This document shows, one piece after another, positions 25,784-35,073 of a stretch of DNA of 64,000 nucleotides. Both the position numbers and the translations under genes were made by a program. The first letter of the stretch is position 1. The number at the start of each line of letters is the position of its first letter. The notes beneath the pieces were generated by a model. That model searched no databases. It had not been told where the DNA came from and was given only the letters and a program-made list of their open reading frames with translations. Source of the DNA: RH-AL1 sp965198485 (GTDB taxonomy: Bacteria > Pseudomonadota > Alphaproteobacteria > Rhizobiales > Beijerinckiaceae); NCBI GenBank assembly GCA_965198485.1, contig CBDAPQ010000005.1:2170001-2234000 (forward strand), in the 5' to 3' direction.

Positions 25784-27263
25784 TGGCGAAGACCTTCCGC
25801 GACAACACGGTGTTGCCGAGGATCCGCAGATCGAGGCCGAGCGTCCAGTTGTCGATATAGTAGAGGTCGTGTTCGACGCGCGCCCGCATGATGTCCTCGG
25901 AGACGACCTCGCCGCGCAGGCCGTGGATCTGCGCCCACCCGGTGATGCCGGGCTTGACGTTGTGGCGGCGGGCGTAATCGGCGATCGTGCGCTCGTAATG
26001 CTGGTTGTGGGCGAGCGCGTGCGGCCGCGGTCCGACGAGTGACATCTCGCCCCGCAACACGTTCAAAAGCTGTGGCAGCTCGTCGACACTGGTGCGGCGC
26101 AGGAAGCGACCGACGCGCGTCACGCGGGGATCGCGTCGCGTGGCGCTGCGCAGCGTCCGGTCGTCCTCGGCGACGGTCATCGAGCGGAACTTGAGGATGC
26201 GAAACGTCTGCTGGTTGAAGCCGTAGCGTCGCTGCACGAAGAAGACCGATCCGCGGCTCTCGATCTTGATGGCGATGGCCACAAGCGCGAAGACGGGCAC
26301 CAGCAGCACCATGAGCGCGGCGGCGCCGATGACGTCCAGCAGTCGCTTCATCGAGGTCTCGGTGAACGTGAGCGGCTGGCGCACCAGGTGCAGGCTGGCA
26401 ATGGTGCCGATGCGGTGGACGTTCGCCTTGGTGAAGCGGTCGAGCACGGGCTGCGGCCCCAGATGGATCGCCGCCGGCACGTTCATGAAGGCGGCGAGCG
26501 CCGCCTCGACCACGGCGTTGTCGGTCCAAGGCGCGAGGATGAAGATGTCGTCGGGCCGCAGCACGCGCGACGAGGCGGCGGCGAGCGCGAGGTCCTCGGT
26601 GAGCGTGTCGGGTCCGCGGAGCACGGCGGAGGCGATCACGTCCACCCCGAACGTCCACGGCTTGTATGTCGCGGTGAAAGCGCGCAGATCGTCCTCGCTC
26701 CCGACCAGCACGACGCGCAGGACGCAGAGGGTGCCCGTGCCCGCGCGCCGCTTGGTCCGCGACGAGAGATCGAGGCGCAGGGCCACGATCGCGGCATAGC
26801 CCACGAGGTAGGTGAGCACCGTGGTGGCGCGCGACAACGACTCGCTCTGCTTGAACGCGAAAGCGATCACGAGGGCCGTGAGGAAGGTCATGTTCCAGAC
26901 GAACAGCACGCGCCTGGCATGGCCCGCGAAGGCGAGGTAATTGACGATTTCGTACTCGGCGCGCAACGCGTTCATCAGCACGAACAGCGCTGCCAAAGTG
27001 GCCCCGGTTTCGACGAGCGGAGACAGCATGCCGGACACGTGAAGCCAACCCACATGATACGCTAGGCCGGCAACGACGACACTGGCCCAGACGATCAGGA
27101 AGTCGGCAACGCCAGCCGTGGCGGCGAAGCGCGCGCGCATGAATGAGGTGTTGCGCCGTCGCGCCGCCCAGTCGAACCAGCTCGTGATCGGGCGGCGGCG
27201 CTTACGGCTGGCAGGGTTGAAGTGGTAGACGGTCAGCGTCGACTCCCGGCGTACTCGTGCCAC
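25773..27263 (-). CDS. Undecaprenyl-phosphate sugar phosphotransferase (WcaJ/ExoY type)
   Basis: 496-residue polyisoprenyl-phosphate hexose-1-phosphate transferase that starts repeat-unit assembly. The N-terminal half has about four membrane helices (LIVWASVVVAGLAYHVGW onward) and a CoA-binding-like domain. The catalytic part begins with MKRLLDVIGAAALMVLLVPV and holds RILKFRSM, RRTSVDELPQLLNVLRGEMS, LVGPRP and GITGWAQIHG. It is the first gene of the minus-strand exopolysaccharide arm, divergent from the plus arm. The promoter is expected in 27264-27400. Confidence 0.94.
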   Translation of the reverse strand: MARVRRESTLTVYHFNPASRKRRRPITSWFDWAARRRNTSFMRARFAATAGVADFLIVWASVVVAGLAYHVGWLHVSGMLSPLVETGATLAALFVLMNALRAEYEIVNYLAFAGHARRVLFVWNMTFLTALVIAFAFKQSESLSRATTVLTYLVGYAAIVALRLDLSSRTKRRAGTGTLCVLRVVLVGSEDDLRAFTATYKPWTFGVDVIASAVLRGPDTLTEDLALAAASSRVLRPDDIFILAPWTDNAVVEAALAAFMNVPAAIHLGPQPVLDRFTKANVHRIGTIASLHLVRQPLTFTETSMKRLLDVIGAAALMVLLVPVFALVAIAIKIESRGSVFFVQRRYGFNQQTFRILKFRSMTVAEDDRTLRSATRRDPRVTRVGRFLRRTSVDELPQLLNVLRGEMSLVGPRPHALAHNQHYERTIADYARRHNVKPGITGWAQIHGLRGEVVSEDIMRARVEHDLYYIDNWTLGLDLRILGNTVLSRKVFANAF

Positions 27264-27410
27264 TACGATACAATTCGGCGATGCTGTTCACCGTTCGTTA
27301 GGCAATCGCAAGGCGCGAGCCGTCGCAGCGGCTCATGAAGGTGACGGTTCGGTAAGACTTCATGGTTAATGATTTTTCCGAGCTTTTCACAGTATCGGTA
27401 CGAGCCGCGC

Positions 27411-29774
27411 ATGAAATCCGGAAAACTGATGAAATCAACGGCTTCGCCGCGCGGCCAAGTCGCGATCGCGTCTTTGGCTGCACTGGTTTCGGGCGGCATG
27501 GCGGTGGCGATACCGCCCGCGTCCGTCTACCAGGCGACGGCGATCGTCGCCGTCGATGAACCGTCGGCGGCGCTTCGCTTCGCCGCCGCACGCTCGGCCG
27601 CCGACTTCGCTGTATCGAAGCCGGTCATCGCGCGTGCCGCGGCGTCCTTGAACGGAACGGTCGTCTCGGCGCCGGCTCCGGCTCTCGCCGAAAAGCTAGA
27701 GGTCGCCTCCGGCCTCGTGGGCGCCATGGGCGCCTCGGCGCGGCTCGCCGAAGCTCTCGTTCCGACGGTGAGAGCGAATGCCGGCGAAGGTCTGGTCGAG
27801 GTGCAGGCTCAGGCGACGGACGGTCTCCGCGCGGCGCGTGTCGCCACCGCTCTGGCCGAGGCCCTGGTCGCCGAGGCAGAGAGCTCCGTCGCCGCCGACG
27901 CGCGGCGCCGCGAGGCGGTTACCGCGGCGCGCGTCGAAACACTGCGGGAGAACGCCCGGGCCGCGCAGGTGCAGCTCGCCGCGCTCGGCGGTTCCGCGCT
28001 CGATCCGGCAGAGACGCTCGCGACCGCCGGCGCGGCGACCCGGGCCGCCGAGACGCGCCTCTCGGCGGTGCGCTCCGTGATTGCCGCCGGCTCGCCGCCG
28101 CTCGGCGGCGGCAGCGAGCTGCCGCAAGGCGTGGCAGCCCTGCAGCAGACCTATTGGGACCTGAAGAAGCAGCTCGACAAAGCCTCCGAGACCCTGGGCG
28201 AGCGCCACACCACCGTGATCGCGCTTCACGACGGGGTCGTCCGCGCCGCCGCCGCGCTCACCGCCGAGTGGCAGCGCATCGAGCGCGGCGCCGCCGGCGA
28301 CGTCACCGTCGCCCGGAGCCGGGAGGCCGTGCTGCGCAAGACGGCTCTTGCCGCGGATCCGGTCAAGCGTGCGGCCATCGACGAGGCCCGCGCCGCCGCC
28401 CGTCTCGCCGATGCCGCGCTCGCGCGCGCCATCGCCGCGCCCGCGCCCGCCGCGCCCGTCAACCCGCCCATCCGCCTCGTCGCGCCCGCCGCCGTGCCCG
28501 CTGCCGCCATGGGCCTCGGTCCGTGGCAACGCGGCGCGATCACCGGCGGCACGGGACTCGGCGCTTTCGCACTCGCTTGGTTGGCGATGCGCAGACGCCG
28601 TGGCAAGGCACCCGCGGCCCGCTTCGACGAGGCGCCCGCGGCCCACTTCGACGAGGCGCCCGCGGCCCGCTTCAACGAGCCTTCGACGGCGCCGGAGGAT
28701 CAGGCGCAAGAGAACGCGTCCGCCGCTGCCGCGCCGTCTCGGGAAGAGACGGCGGCCGAACTCCGCCCCGCTCAGGGCGAGCCGCTCCACGCCGGCGATG
28801 AGGCGAGACCCGTCGCCGTCGCGCATTCCGTCGCTGCCGCGTCAGCGCGCGCTCACGCCATCGCGCGTGCCGCGGGCTACGAGCAGCCGGACTACGATTA
28901 TTTCGCTTACGACTGGCACGAGGCCGAGCCGGAGCCTGTCGCCGAAGAGAGGATCGCCGCCATGCCCTTCGAATCCGCCTCCTTCGATGCCGGACCCATA
29001 CCGACGTCCGCGCCGCAGAGCGACGCGGCGCCCGCCCGCCATCTCGATCCCACGCTGCTCGATGCGCTGCGCGGCATCGCCGCCGACCTCGAAGCGCTCG
29101 CGGCCGGCAATGTGTCGACCGCGACGGTGATGGTGGTGGCCAACACGGCTGGTGCCGATACGGGAGCGGTGGCGCTGGCGCTGGGCGAAGCCGCGGCGGA
29201 GCTCGGCTACCGCGTGCTGGTGATCGAGGGCGAGCGCGCCCGACCCACGCTCGCCGAAGCGGTGGCGCCGCAGGGCGATCCCCTCCTCGTCGACACCTTC
29301 GGCGCCTTGCGCGTCGCCCTTCCGGCAGAGCGCGGTGCGGGGCTCTTCCTCGCTCCCGCGTTCCGCGACGGCGCCCGCATCGCCGCCGCTCTCGCCCGCA
29401 ACACGCAGGCGGAGCTCGTCGACGATCTCGCTGCCGCCTTCGACGCGGTGGTGATCGATGGTGGCCGCGCTGCCGACAGCGCCGCCGCCGGCTGGAGCGC
29501 CGATGCTTTCATCCGTGTCGGTCGCTTCGCCTCGCAGAAGGACGACGCCTACCTGCTGGATACCTTCGGCGCGCCGCCCGAGGCTCTCCTCGGCACCGTC
29601 GCAGCGGGCCGCTTCGTCGCGCGGGAGATGCCGCCGGAGCCGGTGCCGGCGAGCCAGCGCCCGATCCTTCGCGCGGTCCCCGCATCGCTCGACGTCAAGG
29701 CGCCGCGCCGGCCCGTGGCGGCGCCCGCCGCGCCGCTGCGCGTGCCGCCGCGGCGCCGGCTCGTCGCCCGCTGA
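27411..29774 (+). CDS. Wzz/tyrosine-kinase-like fusion with degenerate P-loop
   Basis: 787-residue protein built like a GumC-BY-kinase fusion. A first hydrophobic segment (VAIASLAALVSGGMAVAIPP) and a periplasmic Ala-rich coiled coil are followed by a second membrane helix (GAITGGTGLGAFALAWLAM, at 28535-28590), an acidic Ala/Pro-rich linker with a tandem repeat, then a C-terminal P-loop-like domain. The expected Walker A is replaced by VVANTAGADTGAVALAL, without GK(S/T). Walker A' reads VLVIEGERARP instead of VLVIDxD; Walker B FDAVVIDGG remains. There is no Tyr-rich tail. It is probably a pseudokinase that regulates export. The start is uncertain: ATG 27369, 27411 and 27429 are all in frame. 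Confidence 0.8.
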   Translation: MKSGKLMKSTASPRGQVAIASLAALVSGGMAVAIPPASVYQATAIVAVDEPSAALRFAAARSAADFAVSKPVIARAAASLNGTVVSAPAPALAEKLEVASGLVGAMGASARLAEALVPTVRANAGEGLVEVQAQATDGLRAARVATALAEALVAEAESSVAADARRREAVTAARVETLRENARAAQVQLAALGGSALDPAETLATAGAATRAAETRLSAVRSVIAAGSPPLGGGSELPQGVAALQQTYWDLKKQLDKASETLGERHTTVIALHDGVVRAAAALTAEWQRIERGAAGDVTVARSREAVLRKTALAADPVKRAAIDEARAAARLADAALARAIAAPAPAAPVNPPIRLVAPAAVPAAAMGLGPWQRGAITGGTGLGAFALAWLAMRRRRGKAPAARFDEAPAAHFDEAPAARFNEPSTAPEDQAQENASAAAAPSREETAAELRPAQGEPLHAGDEARPVAVAHSVAAASARAHAIARAAGYEQPDYDYFAYDWHEAEPEPVAEERIAAMPFESASFDAGPIPTSAPQSDAAPARHLDPTLLDALRGIAADLEALAAGNVSTATVMVVANTAGADTGAVALALGEAAAELGYRVLVIEGERARPTLAEAVAPQGDPLLVDTFGALRVALPAERGAGLFLAPAFRDGARIAAALARNTQAELVDDLAAAFDAVVIDGGRAADSAAAGWSADAFIRVGRFASQKDDAYLLDTFGAPPEALLGTVAAGRFVAREMPPEPVPASQRPILRAVPASLDVKAPRRPVAAPAAPLRVPPRRRLVAR
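28608..28679 (+). repeat. 24-bp tandem repeat, three copies, coding
   Basis: Three adjacent 24-bp units encode APAARFDE, APAAHFDE and APAARFNE in the linker just after the second membrane helix of the kinase-like protein. They differ by single bases, which indicates recent duplication. Confidence 0.85.
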
Positions 29775-29803
29775 CGCCGGAGGTCGCCGCTCGCCGCGCC
29801 GGG

Positions 29804-30580
29804 TTGCTCGAGCGCTGCGGCGTGGCCGCCGGCACCCTGCGCCGTTACCGCCTGCTTGGCGTAGAGCTCGACGACCTCGCTTTCGACGACGCTCTCGCCC
29901 TCGCGCGCGCCGCGCTCGGCGAGCCGACGTCACGCACGTTGTTCTTCGCCAACGCCCACACTTTGGACCTCGCTGCCGGCTCGCCCGACGACCGCCGCAT
30001 CCTCAACCGTGCCGACTTCGTCTTCGGTGACGGCACCGGCGTGCGCTGGGCCGCGCGCCTGAGCGGCCTGCGGCTGCGCGCCAATCTCAACGGCACCGAC
30101 TTCGTGCCGGCCCTGCTTGCGGCAGCCGATGGCGACGCCCGCTCGTGCTTCCTGCTGGGCGCGGAGCCCGACGTCGTCGCGGCCACCGCCGCCGTGATCG
30201 CGCGCGACTATCCCGGCTGGCGCGTCACAGGGTATCACCACGGCTTCCTCGACGATGTCGGCAACGAGCGGGTCCAAGACGCCATCGCCGCAGCGCGGCC
30301 GGACCTTCTCCTCGTGGGCATGGGCAACCCGCTCCAGGAGCGCTGGATCGCCGCCTACCGCGGCGAGTGCCCGGCGCGGCTCGCCATCGGCGTCGGCGCG
30401 CTCTTCGCTTACATGTCCGGAGAGTATCGCCGCGCCCCCTCGGCGCTGCGACGACTTGGCCTGGAATGGGTCTTCGTGCTTCTGCTGCAACGCCATAAGT
30501 TTCGGCGCTATCTCCTTGGAGCCCCACGATTCTTGCTTCGCGTTCTGCGCGAGAGGCTGATTGGGGGCAGGTCGAGGTGA
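29804..30580 (+). CDS. WecG/TagA/CpsF-family glycosyltransferase
   Basis: 258-residue GT26 enzyme that transfers a sugar to a polyprenyl-linked acceptor at the membrane face. Motifs: TLFFANAHTLDLAA, ADFVFGDGTGVRWAARL, LNGTDFVPALL, and VGMGNPLQERWIA, which matches the family VGxGxPxQExW. A C-terminal basic amphipathic end (RRYLLGAPRFLLRVLRERL) fits membrane association. The start is TTG 29804; GTG 29822 is an in-frame alternative. It follows the kinase-like gene after 29 bases and overlaps the next glycosyltransferase by 4 bases. Confidence 0.92.
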   Translation: MLERCGVAAGTLRRYRLLGVELDDLAFDDALALARAALGEPTSRTLFFANAHTLDLAAGSPDDRRILNRADFVFGDGTGVRWAARLSGLRLRANLNGTDFVPALLAAADGDARSCFLLGAEPDVVAATAAVIARDYPGWRVTGYHHGFLDDVGNERVQDAIAAARPDLLLVGMGNPLQERWIAAYRGECPARLAIGVGALFAYMSGEYRRAPSALRRLGLEWVFVLLLQRHKFRRYLLGAPRFLLRVLRERLIGGRSR

Positions 30581-31806
30581 CGCTGCTCGTCCTGTTCCAC
30601 ACGATGGATCCGCGCGGCGGCAAGCTCGGCGGCATCGAGACCCACGTCCGGCTCATGCTGGCGCGTTTCCCCGGCGCGGTGCTCTTCGTCGGCGTCGACG
30701 AGATCGGCGACCTCGTCGCTGGCCGCGTCATCGAGATCGACTACGAGGGGCGAGCGCTGCGCTTCCTGCCGGTGGCGCGCGCGCAGAGCGCGAACGTCAA
30801 CAGTGCTGCCCGGCGACTATCTCAATCGGTCACCTTGCGCTTCCTGCTCGGCGCGTTGCGGCACCTGCCCACCATCCGTCGTGCGGTGGGCCGCGCTCCC
30901 GCGTCCTGCGAGATCGAGCGTTTCGAGTTCGCGATCCTGCCGCGCCTGCTGTCGCGCCCCTGCGTCCTGATGGTGCACAACGAGGAGCGGCGCGACGCGG
31001 CGATGGACAGCCTGGTCAAGCGGTATTGGTGGCTGCATCGCGCGAACGAGCGCGTCGCTTTGGAGCTCGCCGCGCGCGTCTTCACCGTCAACTCGTCGAT
31101 CGCGGCGCGGATCGCCGGCCTCTCCCCCGGTTACGCGCGCAAGACGCAGGTGCTCTCCGTCAGCGTCGATACCGCGCGTTTCACGCCGGCGCCGTTCCCT
31201 GGGGGCGGTCGCTTGCGGGTTTGCTTCGCCGGCCGCCTCGACGCCTTCAAGGACCCGCCGCTGATGCTGGCGAGCCTCGCCGATGCGGCGCGCCGGCTCG
31301 CGCAGACGCCGGTGGGACGCTTCCAGCGGCTCGCTTTCGATTATGTCGGCGCCTCCGACATCGCCTCCGTTCCGGGCTTCGCCGCGGTGGAGGCGTTCAC
31401 GACGTGCCACGGCCCGCAGTCTGCCGCGGCGGTGGCGGCAATCATGCGCGGCGCGCACGTCGGCCTCATCACCTCGTTTTTCGAGGGCATGCCCTGCTAC
31501 CTGCTCGAGATGCTGGCGAGCGGACGCCCGGTGGCTGCGGTGGAGCTGCCGCAGTTCCGTGCGCTGCTGGGCCAAGCCGAAGGCGACGGCGGGCGGCTGG
31601 TCGCGCGCGCTGCGACCCCGGACGCCTCGGCCTCGGCGCTGGCGGACGCGCTGCTCGTTCTCGCCGGCGTCATCGACGCAGACGCCTACGAGCCTTCCGC
31701 GCTCGCCACCCTCGTCAAACCCTATTCGGTCGAGGTGCAGATGGGCCGGCTGTTCGCCACCCATCAAACGCTGGCGCAGGGGAGTGAGTCGGCGAGCCGA
31801 GCGTAG
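30577..31806 (+). CDS. Glycosyltransferase, GT4-like
   Basis: 409-residue GT-B-fold transferase. N-terminal nucleotide-free half from MTLLVLFHTMDPRGGKLGGI (glycine-rich acceptor loop), then LRVCFAGRLDAFKDPPLML as the start of the donor-binding half. The donor-site segment is SFFEGMPCYLLEMLASGRPV with the E-x7-E pattern. Donor and acceptor sugars are unknown. The start is GTG 30577, overlapping the preceding stop. Its last 43 bases overlap the 3' end of the opposite-strand glycosyltransferase at 31764-32822. Confidence 0.88.
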   Translation: MTLLVLFHTMDPRGGKLGGIETHVRLMLARFPGAVLFVGVDEIGDLVAGRVIEIDYEGRALRFLPVARAQSANVNSAARRLSQSVTLRFLLGALRHLPTIRRAVGRAPASCEIERFEFAILPRLLSRPCVLMVHNEERRDAAMDSLVKRYWWLHRANERVALELAARVFTVNSSIAARIAGLSPGYARKTQVLSVSVDTARFTPAPFPGGGRLRVCFAGRLDAFKDPPLMLASLADAARRLAQTPVGRFQRLAFDYVGASDIASVPGFAAVEAFTTCHGPQSAAAVAAIMRGAHVGLITSFFEGMPCYLLEMLASGRPVAAVELPQFRALLGQAEGDGGRLVARAATPDASASALADALLVLAGVIDADAYEPSALATLVKPYSVEVQMGRLFATHQTLAQGSESASRA

Positions 31807-32822
31807 GCGTCGCGCACGCCTTCGAGCGCGAAGACGGCGGCGCGGGCGCGACGCGGCGCCGGGTCGCCCGGATCGGCTAGCGTCGCGGCGAGGGTCGCCC
31901 CGAGCGCCGCGATGTCGCCCACCGGCACCACCCGTCCCAGGCCTCCGAGCACCTCCGGCGGGCCGCCGCAGTCGGTCGCCACTACCGGCACGCCGTGCGC
32001 CAGGGCCTCGGCGACGGTGAGGCCGAAGCTTTCGCTCTGCGATGTCACGGCGAGGCAGGCGGCGCGGCGGTACCACGATGCCGGATCGGCGACATGGCCG
32101 GGCAGGGTGACGCGCGCGTCCAGACCGAGGCGCGCGATCGTACCCGTGATCCGCTCGCGCTCCGGCCCCTCGCCGAGGATCGCCAGCCTCGCGCTCGCCG
32201 GTGCCGCGGCGGCGAAGGCCTCGACGAGATCGGGGAAGCGCTTCACCCGGTCGAGCCGGCCGATAGCCAGCACGAGCTGCGGCGTCTGCGGCGCCCAGCC
32301 GCCGGCGCCGGCTTCAGCCGGCAGGGGATCGTGGATGCGCGTCAGCGCGGCGCGGCGCGCACCCCAGGTCGCGACCATGTCGTCCAGCAGCGCGTCGCTA
32401 ACGCAGATCGTGCGCGCCGACAGCCGCGTCGTCAACGGGCTCAGCCGGTAGGAGAGCTGCGCCAGGCGCTTGGGCTCGGCGGCGGCGAAGCCGTGGACGC
32501 CGAGGACGCAATGCTCGCGCCGGCCGGCCAGCGATGCCGCAGCCAGATGCTTGAGGTTCTGCGCCCCGAGCGCCGAGAACGAGGCCTGGGGGCGCTCCCG
32601 CCGCAGGATCGCGGCGAGCTGGCGTGTCGCTTCGGCGTGCCCGGCGCCAAGCCGCATGTGCTGCAGGCCTTGGCGATCCTCGGTCGGCAACGGCCCGGGA
32701 TGATCGGCGGCGAAGATCACCCGGTCACCGCCTTCGGCGAATGCCCGCGCCAGTCGCGCGAACACCAGCTCCGCTCCGCCGCCCGAGAAGGCGTGGGTGT
32801 AGAAAAGCAGGGTCCGCGCCAT
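31764..32822 (-). CDS. Glycosyltransferase family 4
   Basis: 352-residue GT4 retaining glycosyltransferase. It starts MARTLLFYTHAFSGGGAELV, with the glycine-rich loop, continues with LVLAIGRLDRVKRFPDLVEA and LAILGEGPERE, and ends in the donor-binding SESFGLTVAEALAHGVPVVA (E-x7-E) with TDCGGPPEVL. It probably adds a sugar to the exopolysaccharide repeat. It converges on the plus-strand glycosyltransferase with a 43-bp tail-to-tail overlap, so full transcripts of both would be antisense there. Confidence 0.92.
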   Translation of the reverse strand: MARTLLFYTHAFSGGGAELVFARLARAFAEGGDRVIFAADHPGPLPTEDRQGLQHMRLGAGHAEATRQLAAILRRERPQASFSALGAQNLKHLAAASLAGRREHCVLGVHGFAAAEPKRLAQLSYRLSPLTTRLSARTICVSDALLDDMVATWGARRAALTRIHDPLPAEAGAGGWAPQTPQLVLAIGRLDRVKRFPDLVEAFAAAAPASARLAILGEGPERERITGTIARLGLDARVTLPGHVADPASWYRRAACLAVTSQSESFGLTVAEALAHGVPVVATDCGGPPEVLGGLGRVVPVGDIAALGATLAATLADPGDPAPRRARAAVFALEGVRDAYARLADSLPCASV

Positions 32823-32843
32823 CGCGTAGGGGCGCCTCTCGCC

Positions 32844-34670
32844 TCAGCTCGCCAGGGGCGCCTCCTCCTTGGCCGCGGCGTCGTGGCCCGAGCGCTGCTC
32901 GGCCGGCGCGTCGGCGTGCTCGAGGTTAAAGGCCGAATTGACCAGCGCGATGTGGGAGAACGCCTGGGGAAAGTTGCCGATGAGGCGCTTACGCTGAATG
33001 TCGTATTCCTCCGAGATCAGCCCTAGGTCGTTGCGTATGGCCACCAGGCGCTCGAACATCGCGCGTGCGTCGTCCTTGCGCCCGATCAGCACGAGGTTGT
33101 CGACGAACCAGAACGAGCAGGCGATGAAGGCCCCCTCGACACCCGATAGGCCGTCGTCGTTATCGTTGATGTAGCGCTTCACGAAGCCGTCCTGAAGCAG
33201 CACGCGCTCGACCGCCTCGACGGTGCCGCGGATGCGCTCGTCTTCGGGCGGCAGGAAGCCGCTCAGCGTGATCAGCAGGACGGAGGCATCCATCTTCTCC
33301 GAGCCGTAGGCCTGGGTGAAGGCGCCGAGCTTCCTGCTGTAGCCCTTCTCGCAGACGTCACCGTGGATCTTGTCACGAAGCCTCCGCCACTTTTCGATCG
33401 GGCCCTGCAGCCCCCAGGTCTCGACCGTCTTGATGGCGCGGTCGAAGGCGACCCAGGCCATGACCTTCGAGTAGGTGAAATGCTGGGGACCGCCGCGCAC
33501 CTCCCAGATACCCTCGTCCTTCTCGCACCACACCGTCTCCAGGTGCTTGAGGAGCTCGATCTGCACGGTCCAGTCCTGGTCGTCCGCCGTCAGGCCACGC
33601 TTGCGGGCCTGGTAGAGCGCGTCGAGCAGTTCGCCGTAGATGTCGATCTGCAGCTGTCCGGCGGCGGCGTTGCCGATGCGCACCGGCTTGGAGTTCTCGT
33701 ATCCGGCGAGCTGCGAGACTTCGTCTTCGGGGACGCGCTGCTCGCCGCCGATGCCGTACATGATCTGGATCTGCGAGGGGTCGCCACCGATCGAGCGCAG
33801 CAGCCATTGCCGCCAGCGCTTGGCCTCCTCGATGTAGCCGCCGTTCATCAGCGCCATCAGGGTTAAGGTGGCGTCGCGCAGCCAGCAGTAGCGGTAATCC
33901 CAGTTGCGGCCGCCGCCGATCTCTTCCGGCAGCGAGGTCGTCGGCGCCGCGACGATGGCGCCGGAGGGTTCGTAGATCAAGGCGCGCAGGACCAGCAGCG
34001 AACGCTTGACCATCGCCTCGTAACGGCCGCCGGCTCGGTACTGCTTCGACCATTTGCGCATCAAGTCCTCGGTCTCGCCGAGCGTCTGGGTCGCGGACAG
34101 GTTCGGCGGCGGATCTTGGAACGGCAGGTGGTAGCCGAGCACGAAGCTCTGCGTCTCGCCCGCGGCGACGGAGAACTTGACCGTGTGGCGCCGACCGTCA
34201 GGCTCCAGCCTGAGGTCGGTGTAGAGGACCATCGCGTCGGGACCGACCACGGCGCGGATGCTGCCGTCCGCGTCGCGGCGCACCCAAGGAATTGCGATGC
34301 CATAGTTTGGCCGGATGATCAGCTCGGCTTCGAAGTCCACGGTGCCGCGAAGTCCTTGCACGACGCGCATGAGGTAGCATTCTGGCCGCATTGGCGGCAT
34401 GAAGTCGATCACCACCGCCGTCCCGGTCTGGCTCTCGTAACGCGTCTCGAGGATCAGCGTGTCGTCGCGGTAGCTCCACGAGACCTTGGCGTCGGCGTCG
34501 GTCGACGCGAGGCGCCAGCGGCCGTTCTCCTCGTCGCCGAGGATGCGCGCGAACAGCGAGGGTGAATCGAAGCGCGGCCAGCACAGCCAGTCGACGGAGC
34601 CGTCGCGGCCGATGAGCGCCGCCGTCTGTCCGTCGCCGATCATGGCGTAGTCTTCGATCTTCAGCGACAT
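32844..34670 (-). CDS. Glycoside hydrolase family 15 protein (glucoamylase/trehalase-like)
   Basis: 608-residue cytosolic GH15 enzyme. The N-terminal beta domain begins MSLKIEDYAMIGDGQTAALI with GRDGSVDWLCWPRFDSPSLF. The (alpha/alpha)6 catalytic domain includes SLPEEIGGGRNWDYRYCWLR and later GVEGAFIACSFWFVDNL. Family members split glucose from maltodextrins or trehalose; which one applies here cannot be told. No signal peptide. The start ATG 34670 has GGAGAG 8 bases upstream. It is downstream of no obvious partner and reads towards the glycosyltransferase gene. Confidence 0.93.
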   Translation of the reverse strand: MSLKIEDYAMIGDGQTAALIGRDGSVDWLCWPRFDSPSLFARILGDEENGRWRLASTDADAKVSWSYRDDTLILETRYESQTGTAVVIDFMPPMRPECYLMRVVQGLRGTVDFEAELIIRPNYGIAIPWVRRDADGSIRAVVGPDAMVLYTDLRLEPDGRRHTVKFSVAAGETQSFVLGYHLPFQDPPPNLSATQTLGETEDLMRKWSKQYRAGGRYEAMVKRSLLVLRALIYEPSGAIVAAPTTSLPEEIGGGRNWDYRYCWLRDATLTLMALMNGGYIEEAKRWRQWLLRSIGGDPSQIQIMYGIGGEQRVPEDEVSQLAGYENSKPVRIGNAAAGQLQIDIYGELLDALYQARKRGLTADDQDWTVQIELLKHLETVWCEKDEGIWEVRGGPQHFTYSKVMAWVAFDRAIKTVETWGLQGPIEKWRRLRDKIHGDVCEKGYSRKLGAFTQAYGSEKMDASVLLITLSGFLPPEDERIRGTVEAVERVLLQDGFVKRYINDNDDGLSGVEGAFIACSFWFVDNLVLIGRKDDARAMFERLVAIRNDLGLISEEYDIQRKRLIGNFPQAFSHIALVNSAFNLEHADAPAEQRSGHDAAAKEEAPLAS

Positions 34671-34771
34671 GGATGGCTCTCTCCGACAACCCGACGCGGA
34701 TCGCGCTCCGGGCGGCGGAACACCGCTATCCGGCAAGCATTGCTTCAAGCGTTTAATTGCAGGAGAGCGCT

Positions 34772-35011
34772 GTGCGTTTCATTTCCGGTTTGATCATCGG
34801 CATCGCGCTGACCTTCGGCACCGCCTACGTCGTCGACGCCATGCACAGCGCGCCGGGCCCGGACGGCAAGGAGGCCCGGCGCATGGTCAATTGGGACGTC
34901 GTCGGCGACGACATGCGGGGCCTGTCCACCGGCGTGCAGGGCCTATGGGCGCGGCTCGTTGGCGGCGCCAAGCAGCTCGACAGGAATGTGGAGAAGCCGA
35001 GCAACGGTTGA
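34772..35011 (+). CDS. Small membrane-anchored protein of unknown function
   Basis: 79-residue protein with one N-terminal hydrophobic segment (VRFISGLIIGIALTFGTAYV) and a short polar tail ending KQLDRNVEKPSNG. GTG 34772 is chosen because AGGAGAG lies directly upstream; a TTG at 34757 is also in frame. It is divergent from the GH15 gene. I know of similar small conserved proteins in Hyphomicrobiales, but no function. Confidence 0.7.
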   Translation: MRFISGLIIGIALTFGTAYVVDAMHSAPGPDGKEARRMVNWDVVGDDMRGLSTGVQGLWARLVGGAKQLDRNVEKPSNG

Positions 35012-35073
35012 TCTCTCAGCGTAGGGCTGGCGCCATTTCTCCGTTCATAGTGCGGTCGAGCGGAGTGGCTGAT

